DNA of 29,555 nt from RSA11 sp965652565 (GTDB lineage: Bacteria; Actinomycetota; Thermoleophilia; Solirubrobacterales; 70-9). The translations under genes were made by a program, and so were the position numbers. How positions within the stretch are numbered: position 1 is the stretch's first letter; each line of letters begins with the position of its first letter. The notes beneath the pieces are model-generated. The model had not been told where the DNA came from, made no database searches, and saw only the letters and a list, made by a program, of their open reading frames with translations. Below are positions 7,370-16,507 of this stretch, piece after piece. The stretch is taken from positions 1-29,555 of the forward strand of contig CBFGWL010000032.1 in assembly GCA_965652565.1 (NCBI GenBank), written 5' to 3'.

Positions 7370-8386
7370 TTAGAACTCCTGGTCGATCCAGGGCATCATG
7401 TCGCGGAGGTCCTTGCCGACCTTCTCGATCGGCGCCTCCTTGGCCTCCTCGCGCATGCGCTGGAAGTTCTCCCCGCCCGCGCGGTTCTCCGCGATCCATT
7501 CGCGCGCGAAGTCGCCCGACTGGATCTCGTCGAGGATCTCGCGCATCGCCGCCTTCGTCTCGTCGGTGATCACGCGCTTGCCGCGGGTCATGTCGCCGTA
7601 CTCCGCGGTGTTCGAGATCGAGAAGCGCATGCCCTGCAGCCCCTTCTCGTACATCAGGTCGACGATCAGCTTGAGCTCGTGCAGGCACTCGAAGTACGCG
7701 AGCCGCGGGTCGTAGCCCGCCTCCACCAGCGTCTCGAAGCCCGCCTGGACGAGCGCCGTCGCGCCGCCGCAGAGCACCGCCTGCTCACCGAACAGGTCGG
7801 TCTCGCACTCGTCCTTGAAGGTCGTCTCGATGATCCCGGCGCGGCCGCCGCCGATGCCCGCGGCGTAGGCGAGGACCAGCTCGCGCGCGTTGCCGGTCGC
7901 GTCCTGGTGCACCGCCATGAGGCACGGCACGCCGGCGCCCTCCTCGTACTGGCGCCGGACCAGGTGCCCGGGGCCCTTCGGGGCCACCATGCCGACGTCG
8001 ACGCCCGGGGGCGGCTCGATCTCACCGAAGTGGATCGCGAAGCCGTGCGCGAACATGAGCAGGTTGCCCTCGGCGATGCCGTCGCGGATCTGCTCGTCCC
8101 AGATCTGCGCCTGGCGCTCGTCCGGGAGCAGGATCATCACGACATCGCCGCGGCTCGCCGCCTCGGCGATGTCGTAGACCTCGAAGCCCGCCGCCTCGGC
8201 CTGCTCGCGCGACGGCGACCCCTCGCGCAGCCCCACGATCACGTGGTAGCCGGAGTCCTTGAGGTTGAGCGCGTGGGCGTGGCCCTGCGAGCCAAAGCCG
8301 AGGATGGCAATGGTCTTGCCCTTGAGCGCGTCGGGGTTGGCGTCGGCGTCGTAGAAGATGTCCTTGGAGGCGGCGTTGTCGTTCAT
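7370..8386 (-). CDS. ilvC: Ketol-acid reductoisomerase (class I)
   Basis: Isomerises and reduces acetolactate or acetohydroxybutyrate with NAD(P)H in valine, isoleucine and leucine synthesis. The 338-residue length is that of the short class I form. GFGSQG (30-35) binds the nucleotide, H114 and K137 line the active site, and the Mg2+ ligands D197, E201, E233 and E237 are all present (ETDLFGEQ and FECLHE). The cofactor loop GLREGSPSREQ fits NADPH preference. It lies 45 bases after menE on the same strand, with its own -10-like hexamer (8401-8396), and is separated from ilvBN by about 8 kb of mainly men genes. Confidence 0.97.
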   Translation of the reverse strand: MNDNAASKDIFYDADANPDALKGKTIAILGFGSQGHAHALNLKDSGYHVIVGLREGSPSREQAEAAGFEVYDIAEAASRGDVVMILLPDERQAQIWDEQIRDGIAEGNLLMFAHGFAIHFGEIEPPPGVDVGMVAPKGPGHLVRRQYEEGAGVPCLMAVHQDATGNARELVLAYAAGIGGGRAGIIETTFKDECETDLFGEQAVLCGGATALVQAGFETLVEAGYDPRLAYFECLHELKLIVDLMYEKGLQGMRFSISNTAEYGDMTRGKRVITDETKAAMREILDEIQSGDFAREWIAENRAGGENFQRMREEAKEAPIEKVGKDLRDMMPWIDQEF

Positions 8387-8395
8387 AGGCGCGGG

Positions 8396-8401
8396 ACTTT
8401 A
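8396..8401 (-). promoter_or_regulatory. -10 hexamer of ilvC
   Basis: TAAAGT lies nine bases before the ilvC ATG with no Shine-Dalgarno in between, consistent with a leaderless ilvC transcript starting inside the short menE-ilvC gap. Confidence 0.4.
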
Positions 8402-8431
8402 TCTGGGGTCGCGAGGAACCCGCAGTGGGAC

Positions 8432-9763
8432 TCAGCGCAGGGCGCGGCGCACGAGCTTTCCGGAGGTCGTCCGCGGCAGCTCGGCGACGAACTCGAAGCG
8501 CTTCGGCACCTTGAAGCCGGCCAGGCGCGCGGCGCAGTGCGCGCGCAACTCCTCGGCGTCGAGCTGCGCCCCCTCGCGAGGCACGACCACTGCCGTCACC
8601 GCCTCCTGCCATTCCGGATCCGGGCGCCCGATCACCGCGACGTCCTTCACCCCCGGGTGCTCGCGCAGGATCTCCTCGATCTCGTCCGGGACGACGTTCT
8701 CGCCGCCCGTCACGATCACGTCGCCGAGCCTGCCCTCGACCCAGAGGAAGCCCTCGTCGTCGATGCGGCCCAAGTCACCCGTGTGCAGCCAGCCGTCCAA
8801 GTCGGTCGTGCCCGGCGCGACGGTCGGACCCTGAACCAGGATCTCGCCTTCGGCGATGCGCAGGTGCGTCGTGAGCAGTGGCCTCCCCGCCGAGCCGGCT
8901 TTGCGGCGCGCGTCAGCGGGCGCCAGCGTGGTGACCTGCGAGCACGTCTCCGTCATGCCGTAGGTCTGCACCACGGAGGCCCCCTGCTCCGCCGCGGCCT
9001 CGATCGCCGCGAGCGGCACCGGCCCGCCGCCCACCAGCAGCGCGCGCGGTCCCGAGAGATCGACGCCCGCGTCGAGCAGGCGCACGAGCTGGGTGGCCAC
9101 GAGCGAGACCAGCGTGATCCCGTCCGCCGCGAGCGACTCCCGCACCCGCTCGACGTCGAAGCCGTCGTGGATCACGGCGGTCGTGCCGTAGATCGCCGAG
9201 CGCATCAGGATCGAGAGCCCGCCGACGTGATGCAGTGGCAGGCAACACAGCCACCGATCCGCGGGGTCCATACCGAGGTTGAAGGCCGATCCCACGGCGC
9301 TCCACATGAAGTTGCCGTAGGTGAGGCCGATCGCGCGCGGCGTACCCGAGGTGCCGCTCGTGAGCATGCGGCAGTGCAGCGCCTCCATGTCGTGCTCGCC
9401 GAGCAGCGGCATGTCGGCCTCGGGCCCTTCGAAGTCCGCGGCGGACCGGACCACCAGCGCCGGCTCCAGCGGGTCGAGCGCCTGCGCGCGCTCGCGTTCG
9501 GTGAGGCGCGGGTTGAGCGGGAACGCGATCGCGCCGAGCTTCATCAGCGCGTGCAGCAGGATCGCGAAATCCAGGCCGGGGCGCAGCTCGATCGCGACCG
9601 TCGAGTCCCGGCGCACCCCGCGCGCCGCGAGTCTGCGCGCGGCCGAGCGGGCCTCGACCTCGAGCTCGGCGTACGTGAGATCGACGCCGTCGGCACGGAC
9701 GGCGAGGCGGTCGGGACAGCTCGTCGCGCGCTGCGCGAGCCAGTTGTCCAGTGAGCTACTCAT
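8432..9763 (-). CDS. menE: o-Succinylbenzoate-CoA ligase
   Basis: Activates o-succinylbenzoate to its CoA thioester with ATP, a step of menaquinone synthesis. The protein is 443 residues from the ATG at 9763; an in-frame ATG at 9775 would add MANA. The later start is preferred because the earlier one overlaps a possible -10 hexamer. ANL-superfamily motifs are in order: the P-loop-like LTSGTSGTPRA, a YGMTE motif (QTYGMTETCSQ), TGD before the hinge, the C-terminal GGENVVPDEIEEIL and the catalytic lysine in TTSGKLVRRAL. The short length and the men neighbours support MenE over a general acyl-CoA ligase. It is divergent from menB with fewer than 30 bases between start codons. Confidence 0.92.
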   Translation of the reverse strand: MSSSLDNWLAQRATSCPDRLAVRADGVDLTYAELEVEARSAARRLAARGVRRDSTVAIELRPGLDFAILLHALMKLGAIAFPLNPRLTERERAQALDPLEPALVVRSAADFEGPEADMPLLGEHDMEALHCRMLTSGTSGTPRAIGLTYGNFMWSAVGSAFNLGMDPADRWLCCLPLHHVGGLSILMRSAIYGTTAVIHDGFDVERVRESLAADGITLVSLVATQLVRLLDAGVDLSGPRALLVGGGPVPLAAIEAAAEQGASVVQTYGMTETCSQVTTLAPADARRKAGSAGRPLLTTHLRIAEGEILVQGPTVAPGTTDLDGWLHTGDLGRIDDEGFLWVEGRLGDVIVTGGENVVPDEIEEILREHPGVKDVAVIGRPDPEWQEAVTAVVVPREGAQLDAEELRAHCAARLAGFKVPKRFEFVAELPRTTSGKLVRRALR

Positions 9764-9774
9764 CGCGTTCGCCA

Positions 9775-9782
9775 TGGATAAT
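9775..9782. promoter_or_regulatory. Overlapping divergent -10 elements of menE and menB
   Basis: On the plus strand GATAAT (9777-9782) lies seven bases before the menB GTG (9790). On the minus strand the overlapping TATCCA (9780-9775) lies eleven bases before the menE ATG (9763). Neither gene has a Shine-Dalgarno. Two RNA polymerases could not use these boxes at once, so the two transcripts may compete. Confidence 0.4.
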
Positions 9783-9789
9783 CGCGGAC

Positions 9790-10668
9790 GTGCCTGAACG
9801 ACACAAAGACGCCCCGCCCGAGGAAACCCTCTACGCGCCGATCGAGTGGCGGACGGCCGCGGAGTATCGCGACCTCCTCTACGAGAAGGCCGACGGGATC
9901 GCGAAGATCACGATCAACCGGCCCGAGGTCCACAACGCCTTCCGCCCGCAGACGCTCGCCGAGCTGCGCGACGCCTTCAACCGCGCCCGCGACGACACCG
10001 AGGTCGGCGCGATCATCTTCACCGGCGCCGGCGAACGCGCCTTCTGCTCCGGCGGCGACCAGCGCATCCGCGGCGACGACGGCTACATCGGCGACGACGA
10101 GGTGGCCCAGCAGGGCATCGGGCGCCTGGACGTCGGCGACCTGCACGTCCAGATCCGCAGGCTGCCCAAGCCGGTCGTCGCCATGGTCGCGGGCTACGCC
10201 GTCGGCGGCGGGCACATCCTGCACCTCGTCTGCGACCTCACGATCGCCGCGGACAACGCCAAGTTCGGGCAGACAGGCCCCCGCGTCGGCAGCTTCGACG
10301 GCGGGTTCGGCGCTTCGCTCCTTACGCGCAACATCGGCGTCAAGCGCGCCAAGGAGATTTGGTTCCTCGCGCGCCTCTACGACGCCGAGGAAGCGCTGCA
10401 GATGGGGCTCGTCAACAAGGTCGTGCCGCTCGCCGACCTGGAGCGCGAGACCGTCGCCTGGTGCCGGGAGATGAACGCCCTCTCCCCCCTCGCCCTGCGC
10501 CTGCTCAAGTCGAGCTTCAACGCCGACGAGGACGGCATCACGGGCATCCAGCAGCTCTCACACGACGCGACGCTCCTCTTCTACATGTCCGAGGAGGGAC
10601 AGGAGGGGCGCAACGCCTACCAGCAGGGCCGCAAGCCGGATTTCTCGAAGTACCCGAAGAGGCCATGA
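9790..10668 (+). CDS. menB: 1,4-Dihydroxy-2-naphthoyl-CoA synthase
   Basis: Closes the second ring of the naphthoquinone by converting o-succinylbenzoyl-CoA to DHNA-CoA. Crotonase fold of 292 residues. The CoA-binding HNAFRPQTLAELRDA, the oxyanion-hole loop CSGGDQRIRG, VAGYAVGGGHILHLVCDLTIAADNAKFGQ (seen in parts) and the MenB-specific VGSFDGGFGA loop are all present. The GTG at 9790 is chosen because a -10-like GATAAT sits seven bases before it; an upstream in-frame GTG at 9751 would lie inside menE and upstream of that promoter. It is the first gene of menB-menA-menC-menD. Confidence 0.95.
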   Translation: MPERHKDAPPEETLYAPIEWRTAAEYRDLLYEKADGIAKITINRPEVHNAFRPQTLAELRDAFNRARDDTEVGAIIFTGAGERAFCSGGDQRIRGDDGYIGDDEVAQQGIGRLDVGDLHVQIRRLPKPVVAMVAGYAVGGGHILHLVCDLTIAADNAKFGQTGPRVGSFDGGFGASLLTRNIGVKRAKEIWFLARLYDAEEALQMGLVNKVVPLADLERETVAWCREMNALSPLALRLLKSSFNADEDGITGIQQLSHDATLLFYMSEEGQEGRNAYQQGRKPDFSKYPKRP

Positions 10669-10720
10669 CCAGATCTATCCGGGCGCCTTTTCCCGTGCAG
10701 GCCGAAGGACGCCTCGCTCC

Positions 10721-11596
10721 ATGAGGATCTGGCTGATGGCTGCGCGGCCCCGCACGTTGCCGGCCGCGGTGGCTCCGGTGCTCGTCGGGAGTGCCGCGGC
10801 GGTGTATGCGGCCGATGACTTCCGCTGGCTTGCCTTCGCGGCGGCGCTCATCGGCGCGATCTTCATCCAGATCGGCACCAATCTCGCGAACGACTACTCG
10901 GACGCGAAGCGCGGCGCCGACACGGCTGATCGCCTCGGGCCCGTGCGCGTGACCTCGGCGGGGCTCGTGGCCCCACGTCGGGTGCTGATCGCGACCTGGG
11001 TGGCGTTCGGCGTCGCCTGCGCCGCGGGCATCTACCTTGCCACCGTCGCCGGCCCGGAGATCATCGCCGTCGGTTTGATCTCGATTGCGGCCGGCGTCCT
11101 CTACACGGGCGGCCCCCGGCCATACGGCTACGCGGGCATGGGCGAGCTCTTCGTCTTTCTGTTCTTCGGACTCGTCGCGGTGAACGGCTCCTATTACGTC
11201 CAGCTCGAGCGCCTCGATTGGCTGCCATTCCTCCTCTCGATCCCGGTCGGGTTCCTCTCCACCGCGATTCTCGTCGTCAACAACCTGCGCGACATCGAGA
11301 CGGATCGCCGCGCGGGCAAGCTCACGCTGGCCGTGCGGCTCGGGCGCGACCGCACGCGCGTGCTGTTCGTCGCCCTCGTCGCAGGCGCGCTGATCCTCGT
11401 GCCCGTCGCGCTCGTCCTCGGGGACGGGCCGGCCGCGGGGGTGCTGGCCTGGCTGAGCGCGCCGCTCGCCCTCCCGCCGGCGCAGGCCGTCCTCACGCGC
11501 ACCGACGGTCCCGCCCTGAACGGCGCCCTCGCGGGCACCGGCACCCTGCTCGCGATCTACAGCGTCCTGCTTTCGGCGGGCCTCCTTCTGGCCTGA
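10721..11596 (+). CDS. menA: 1,4-Dihydroxy-2-naphthoate polyprenyltransferase
   Basis: A 291-residue UbiA-family integral membrane prenyltransferase that attaches the isoprenoid tail to DHNA, giving demethylmenaquinone. The N-terminal WLMAARPRTLPAAVAPVLVG is typical of MenA. The two Asp-rich motifs are NLANDYSDAKRGAD (near residue 63) and VNNLRDIETDRRAGK (near 188). About eight or nine hydrophobic segments are visible. It follows menB by 52 bases and menC begins three bases after its stop, so the men genes are likely co-transcribed. No good Shine-Dalgarno is visible before the ATG. Confidence 0.95.
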   Translation: MRIWLMAARPRTLPAAVAPVLVGSAAAVYAADDFRWLAFAAALIGAIFIQIGTNLANDYSDAKRGADTADRLGPVRVTSAGLVAPRRVLIATWVAFGVACAAGIYLATVAGPEIIAVGLISIAAGVLYTGGPRPYGYAGMGELFVFLFFGLVAVNGSYYVQLERLDWLPFLLSIPVGFLSTAILVVNNLRDIETDRRAGKLTLAVRLGRDRTRVLFVALVAGALILVPVALVLGDGPAAGVLAWLSAPLALPPAQAVLTRTDGPALNGALAGTGTLLAIYSVLLSAGLLLA

Positions 11597-11598
11597 CC

Positions 11599-12693
11599 GT
11601 GCGGATCGAGCGCGTCGAAACGATCCCGTACGCGCTGCGCTTTCGCGACCCCTACGTGACCGCGCGCGGCCGCCTCGAGCGCCGGGAGATGGTGCTCCTG
11701 CGGATCCGCACGGCCGAGGGCGCCGAGGGCCTGGGCGAGGCAGTCCCGCTCAGCCTCCGCGGCGGCGCGGGCCTGGACGAGGTCCAGAGCGCCCTGAGCG
11801 ACGCGGCGAGCCGCCTGGTCGGCCTCGAGCTCGACGCCGCGGAGGAGCCGGCCCTGGAGGTAGCGATCGCGACGTTCCTCGAGCTCGCGCGCCCCAAGCG
11901 CCTACCGGCGCCGGCGGCCGCCGCGCTGGAGTGCGCGCTGTTCGATCTCGCCGCGAAGGCGGAGGGCAAGCCGCTGTGGCAGCTCCTCGGAGCGGACGAA
12001 GCGCGGTCGGTCCAGTGCAACGCCACGTTGACGGCCGGGACCCCGGACGACGTCGCGGGCCAAGCGCAGACGTGGGCGGAGCGCGGCTTTCGCACGTTCA
12101 AGCTCAAGCTGGGCGCCGGCGATGACGCGGCCGTGGTGCGCTCCGCGCGCGAGGCGGTCGGCCCCGAGGGACGCATCCGGGTGGACGCGAACGAGGCGTG
12201 GAGCGTGCGGGAGGCCGAGCGCGCGCTCACGGAGCTCGAGGAGTTCGACCTGGAACTGGCCGAGCAACCGGTGTCCGGCCTGCGCGCGATGGCGAAGCTC
12301 GCCCGGGCGACCGCAATCCCGCTGGCCGCGGACGAGTCGGTCAACTCCGTCGCCGACGCCCATCGCGCGCAGCAGCGCCGGGCGTGCGCCTACGTCACCG
12401 CGAAGCTCTCGAAGGTCGGCGGCATCGGCGCCGCCAGCGCGATCGCCGAGGTGATCCCGACCTACCTCTCGAGCGCGCTCGACGGGCCGGTCGGAATCGC
12501 GGCGGCCGCCCATGCGGCGCAGGTGATCCCGGACGTAGACGTCGCGCACGGCCTCGCCACGCAGAGGCTCTTCGCCGAGACGATCGCGACGCGCGAGTGC
12601 CGGCTCGAGGGCTCGCAACTGAGCCCGCCATCCGGCCCCGGCCTCGGTGTGGAGCTCGACGACGACGCGCTGCGACGCGCTCGGCTCGCGTAG
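11599..12693 (+). CDS. menC: o-Succinylbenzoate synthase
   Basis: Dehydrates SHCHC to o-succinylbenzoate. Enolase-superfamily protein of 364 residues. The capping domain spans about 1-125. The barrel shows the K-x-K motif (K168 and K170), metal ligands D196, E222 and D245 (VDANEAW, LAEQPV, AADES), and the second catalytic lysine at about K269 in TAKLSKVGG. The GTG start at 11599 lies just after the menA stop at 11596. The frame is open upstream only as a shadow of menA. Sequence alone cannot fully separate OSBS from related racemases, but the position between menA and menD settles it. Confidence 0.93.
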   Translation: MRIERVETIPYALRFRDPYVTARGRLERREMVLLRIRTAEGAEGLGEAVPLSLRGGAGLDEVQSALSDAASRLVGLELDAAEEPALEVAIATFLELARPKRLPAPAAAALECALFDLAAKAEGKPLWQLLGADEARSVQCNATLTAGTPDDVAGQAQTWAERGFRTFKLKLGAGDDAAVVRSAREAVGPEGRIRVDANEAWSVREAERALTELEEFDLELAEQPVSGLRAMAKLARATAIPLAADESVNSVADAHRAQQRRACAYVTAKLSKVGGIGAASAIAEVIPTYLSSALDGPVGIAAAAHAAQVIPDVDVAHGLATQRLFAETIATRECRLEGSQLSPPSGPGLGVELDDDALRRARLA

Positions 12694-12706
12694 GTTCCCG
12701 GGGCGG

Positions 12707-14464
12707 ATGGACCGCACGAATCGCAACACGGCGCTCGCCTCCGCGCTCGTGGAGGAACTCGCCCGCAGCGGCGTCCAGCACGCAGTGATCTGCCCAGGCT
12801 CGCGCTCGACGCCCGTGGCGCTCGCCCTGCTGCGCGAGCGGGGAATCGCGACGACCTCGATCGTCGACGAGCGCAGCGCGGGCTTCCACGCCCTGGGCGC
12901 CGCCAACGCCACCGGCCGCCCGGTGGCGATCGCCTGCACCTCGGGCACGGCCGCGGCGAACCTCCATCCCGCCGTCGCCGAGGCCGCGGAGGCCGACGTG
13001 CCGCTCATCGTGCTGACGAGCGACCGCCCGCCCGAGCTGCGGGACGTGGGCGCCGGGCAGACCATCGATCAGGTGAAGCTCTACGGCAGCGCCCCGCGGT
13101 GGTTCTGCGAGGTCGGCACGCACGACGCGGACGACGCGGGGCTGATGCACATGCGCGCCGTCGCGTGCCGCGCGTTCGCGGTGGCCGCGGGCGATCCCCG
13201 ACCCGGGCCGGTCCACCTGAACCTCTCCTGGCGCGATCCACTCGGCCCCGAGCCGAAGCCGGGAGACGTCACCGCCACCGCTGCGCTCGCCCTCGAAGGT
13301 CGCAGCCCCGCGCCCCTGACACGGATCGAGCGGCAAGCGCCGCGCGCAGGCGACGCGCTCGTCGCCGAGCTTTCCGAACGGATCGCGGGCGCCGAGCGCG
13401 GTTTGATCCTCGCCGGCCGCGGCGTTGAGCGATCGAGCGTCGAGCCGATCGCCGGCCTCGCCGCAGCGTGCGGCTACCCGATCCTGGCCGAGCCCACGTC
13501 TGGCTTGCGCCTCGGCGGCCACGATTCCAGGCTGGTCGCGTGGGCGTACGACGCGATCGCGCGGGCGCGGCCGGCCGAGCTCGCGCCCGATCTGGTCCTG
13601 CGCTTCGGCGAGCTGCCCACCTCGAAGGCCCTGCGGCTCTGGCTCGCCGCCTTGACCGACACCGCGCAGGTGCAGGTCGACCCCGTCGGATCCTGGAAGG
13701 AGCCCACCCGCAGCGCCGAGCTCGTCGTCCGCGCCGCCCCCGGGGATCTCGCGACCCGGCTGGCATCCCAGCTGAACCCGCGCGAGAGCGAGTGGACCCG
13801 GCGCTGGATCGCCGCCGCCGAGGCCGCCGGCAAGGCGCTCACCGACGGCGTCGCCGCCGGCGACGCCCTCACCGAACCCGCCGTGCACGCGGCGGTCGGC
13901 GACGCGGTCCGCGACGGCGAGCTCGTCTACACCGCCTCCTCCATGCCGATCCGCGACCAGGAGTCCTTCCTTCCCGCGGGCTCGAAGGACGTCTGGTTTT
14001 TGTCCAACCGCGGCGCGAACGGAATCGACGGCACGATCTCCTCGGCGGCCGGCGCCGCCGCGGCCAGCGGCCGCCCCACATGGCTGCTGACAGGAGATCT
14101 GGCTCTGCACCACGACGCCAACGGGCTCGCATCCCTGCGGGACTGCCCGGTGCCGGTGCGGATCGTGTGCCTCAACAACGACGGCGGCGGGATCTTCGAG
14201 TTCCTCCCCCAAGCAAGCCAGGTCTCGCGGGAGGAGTTCGAGGCGATCTTCGGAACGCCGCTCGGGCTCGACCTCGAGCGGCTGGCGGCGCTCTACGGGA
14301 TCGAATACCGGCGCCTGGAGCGCCCCGAGGACCTGGCGGCACTGCCCCCCGAGCACGTGCTGGCTGAGGCACGCGTCGCGAGGACCGCCGGCCCTGAGAT
14401 CCGCGCGAGGCTCTGGCAGCGCGCGAGCGCGGCGCTCGCCGACCTGGGCCTCAGCGTGAGCTGA
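12707..14464 (+). CDS. menD: SEPHCHC synthase (MenD)
   Basis: A thiamine-diphosphate enzyme of 585 residues that adds the succinic semialdehyde unit from 2-oxoglutarate to isochorismate. The N-terminal domain shows HAVICPGSRSTPVALAL and the ThDP-activating glutamate in VDERSAGFHALG. The C-terminal cofactor domain has NRGANGIDGTISSAAGAA and LNNDGGGIFEFLPQ, all characteristic of MenD. The ATG at 12707 is 13 bases after the menC stop and preceded by GGGGCGG. It is the last gene of the plus-strand men operon and converges with menF, 48 bases away. Confidence 0.96.
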   Translation: MDRTNRNTALASALVEELARSGVQHAVICPGSRSTPVALALLRERGIATTSIVDERSAGFHALGAANATGRPVAIACTSGTAAANLHPAVAEAAEADVPLIVLTSDRPPELRDVGAGQTIDQVKLYGSAPRWFCEVGTHDADDAGLMHMRAVACRAFAVAAGDPRPGPVHLNLSWRDPLGPEPKPGDVTATAALALEGRSPAPLTRIERQAPRAGDALVAELSERIAGAERGLILAGRGVERSSVEPIAGLAAACGYPILAEPTSGLRLGGHDSRLVAWAYDAIARARPAELAPDLVLRFGELPTSKALRLWLAALTDTAQVQVDPVGSWKEPTRSAELVVRAAPGDLATRLASQLNPRESEWTRRWIAAAEAAGKALTDGVAAGDALTEPAVHAAVGDAVRDGELVYTASSMPIRDQESFLPAGSKDVWFLSNRGANGIDGTISSAAGAAAASGRPTWLLTGDLALHHDANGLASLRDCPVPVRIVCLNNDGGGIFEFLPQASQVSREEFEAIFGTPLGLDLERLAALYGIEYRRLERPEDLAALPPEHVLAEARVARTAGPEIRARLWQRASAALADLGLSVS

Positions 14465-14512
14465 GTCTCACGACGCGGCCGACGCCAGGCACGCCGGCGG
14501 CGCCCTTCGAGG

Positions 14513-15919
14513 TCATTGGGTCAGCAGCGGCAACAGTGCTCCTAGCTTGAGCTCGGTCTCCGCGAGCTCGGCTTCGGGGTCGCTCTCGGCGACGATCCCC
14601 GCCCCGGCGAACAGGTGGGCGGTGCGATCGCGCAGCAGCGCTGAGCGCAGCGCCACGCAGAACTCCCCGTCCTCCGCGGCGTCCATCCACCCCACCGGCC
14701 CCGCGTACCAGCCGCGGTCGAAGCCCTCCAGCTCGGCGATCGCCCGCACGGCTAGGTCGTTTGGCTCGCCGCCGACCGCCGGCGTGGGATGCAGGACCCC
14801 GGCCAGCTCGACCGCGGAGCGCGCGTCGGCGAGCTGCGCGTGGATCGGGGTCGCGAGGTGCTGGATGTTGGCGACGCGGATCAGCCCCGGCGCTCGCGAG
14901 CGTTCCACCCAGACCGACAACGGCCGCAGGGCGCGCTCGATGCGCTGCGCGACGATCTCGTGCTCCTCGGCGTTCTTTTCCGAGCGCAACAGCTGCTCGC
15001 CGAGGTGCGAGTCGACCGCGGGGTCGGCGCTGCGCCGGGTCGAGCCGGCGAGCGCCACCGTCTGCGCGCCGGCGCCGCGGCGCCGGACCAAGAGCTCGGG
15101 GCTGGCGCCGACGAACGCGGCCTCGGGCGTCCCAAAGCAAAAGCAGTAGCACGACGGAAACAGATCCCGCAGGGCGCCGAAGAGCGCGGCCGGGTCGTGG
15201 GCGCGCGGCGCCTCCGCGCGCACCTCGCGCGCCAGCACCACCTTGCTGAACTCCCCCGCCTTGATGCGCTCGACCGCGCGGGCGACGGCGGCCTCATAAG
15301 CGCTCGGCTCCGCCGCGCTCTCGACGCGAATCGGTCCCACGGGGTCCGGATCGAGCATCGGCAATGCGGCGGTGCGGATCCCAGCGAGGCGAGCGCCGGC
15401 GAGTTCGGCGAGCTCGTCCGGATCGTCCTCGGGCCGGTAGAGGCGCGCCACCGTGAGATAGGTCATCCCATCGATCCGGGCGAGCGCGACCTCGGGCGCG
15501 ACGAGCAGGCCCGGTGGCAGGGAGGCGAAGTGCGCCGCGCCGCCGCCGTTCGGAGCGAACGCGAACCCGCCGACCCACGTGAGGCCAGCGCCCGCCGGGA
15601 GCCCGACGGGCTCGTCGGCGAGCCGCCCGTTCGCGAGCCTCGCGCAAGCCTCCGCCGCGTCGGCGAAGCGCTCCTCCCCCCTTGTGACCACCTCGGCCGC
15701 GGTGCCCCAGCCGGCGAGCGCGAAGCCCGCGGCGGGCTCCTCCCAGGCGAACCAGCGGTCGGTCGCCAGACGCGACGCGAACGCGCAGGCGATCGGGTCG
15801 TCGAGCTCGACCTCCCGGGTGACGCTCAGAAGCGCCGGTCGGCCGCGGCGCGCGGCGGAATGCGCCAGCTCGCCGAATGCAGCGGCGATCGCGGGGGCAG
15901 CGAGGCGGTCAGGAGCCAC
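14513..15919 (-). CDS. menF: Isochorismate synthase
   Basis: Converts chorismate to isochorismate, the entry to menaquinone synthesis. The protein is 468 residues with a C-terminal chorismate-binding domain. K226 in GEFSKVVLAR and E275 in GASPELLVR match the general base and acid of isochorismate synthases. LHPTPAVGG and FDRGWYAGPVGW are typical of this group rather than of anthranilate or aminodeoxychorismate synthases. The start is GTG at 15919. It lies 30 bases after ilvN on the same strand, so it may be read from the ilvBN transcript, while the other men genes converge on it from the left. Its partner MenD ends 48 bases away. Confidence 0.92.
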   Translation of the reverse strand: MAPDRLAAPAIAAAFGELAHSAARRGRPALLSVTREVELDDPIACAFASRLATDRWFAWEEPAAGFALAGWGTAAEVVTRGEERFADAAEACARLANGRLADEPVGLPAGAGLTWVGGFAFAPNGGGAAHFASLPPGLLVAPEVALARIDGMTYLTVARLYRPEDDPDELAELAGARLAGIRTAALPMLDPDPVGPIRVESAAEPSAYEAAVARAVERIKAGEFSKVVLAREVRAEAPRAHDPAALFGALRDLFPSCYCFCFGTPEAAFVGASPELLVRRRGAGAQTVALAGSTRRSADPAVDSHLGEQLLRSEKNAEEHEIVAQRIERALRPLSVWVERSRAPGLIRVANIQHLATPIHAQLADARSAVELAGVLHPTPAVGGEPNDLAVRAIAELEGFDRGWYAGPVGWMDAAEDGEFCVALRSALLRDRTAHLFAGAGIVAESDPEAELAETELKLGALLPLLTQ

Positions 15920-15949
15920 GCCTTGAAGGCTATTCGCGGCGCGCTGCCT

Positions 15950-16504
15950 TTAGCTGTCGGGGCGCGACTTGCTGATCGCGACCTCGCCCGTACGCGCCAT
16001 CTCGATCAGGCCGTGCGGGCGGACCATGTTCTCGAAGGAGTCGATCTTCTCCTGCGAGCCGGTCACCTCGATGGTCAGGCTGCGGCGCGAGACGTCGACG
16101 ATCTTGGCGTCGAAGATCTCCGCGAACTGCATGATCTCCTGGCGGTTCTCGACCGCCGCGTTGATCCGGAAGAGCGCCATCTCGCGAGCGACCGTCGCGT
16201 CGGGCTCCATGTCGCGGATCTTGATCACGTTGACGAGCTTGTGCAGCTGCTTCGTCACCTGGTCGATCGGGTGCACCGCGCCATCCAGCGTCAGCGTGAT
16301 TCGCGAGAGCCCGGGGTCCTCCGTGGGCCCGACGGCGAGCGTGTCGATGTTGAAGCCGCGACGGCTGAAGAGGCCCGCGATGCGAGCGAGCACGCCGGGC
16401 TTGTTCTCGACCAGGAGGCTGAGGATGTGCTTGCGGCCGGTGAGGCCGCGGCTCGCCTCGAGATCCTCGAGCTTGACGACTTCGGAGGTGCCTGGTTCGC
16501 CCAT
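15950..16504 (-). CDS. ilvN: Acetolactate synthase regulatory (small) subunit
   Basis: The regulatory subunit of acetohydroxyacid synthase, which in relatives binds valine and raises activity of the large subunit. The 184 residues carry an N-terminal ACT domain (about 24-100, starting KHILSLLVENKPGVLARIAGLF and continuing RRGFNIDTLAVG) and the C-terminal ALS small-subunit domain. It starts three bases after the ilvB stop, so it is tightly coupled. A 20-residue polar extension precedes the ACT domain. Confidence 0.96.
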   Translation of the reverse strand: MGEPGTSEVVKLEDLEASRGLTGRKHILSLLVENKPGVLARIAGLFSRRGFNIDTLAVGPTEDPGLSRITLTLDGAVHPIDQVTKQLHKLVNVIKIRDMEPDATVAREMALFRINAAVENRQEIMQFAEIFDAKIVDVSRRSLTIEVTGSQEKIDSFENMVRPHGLIEMARTGEVAISKSRPDS

Positions 16505-16507
16505 CGC

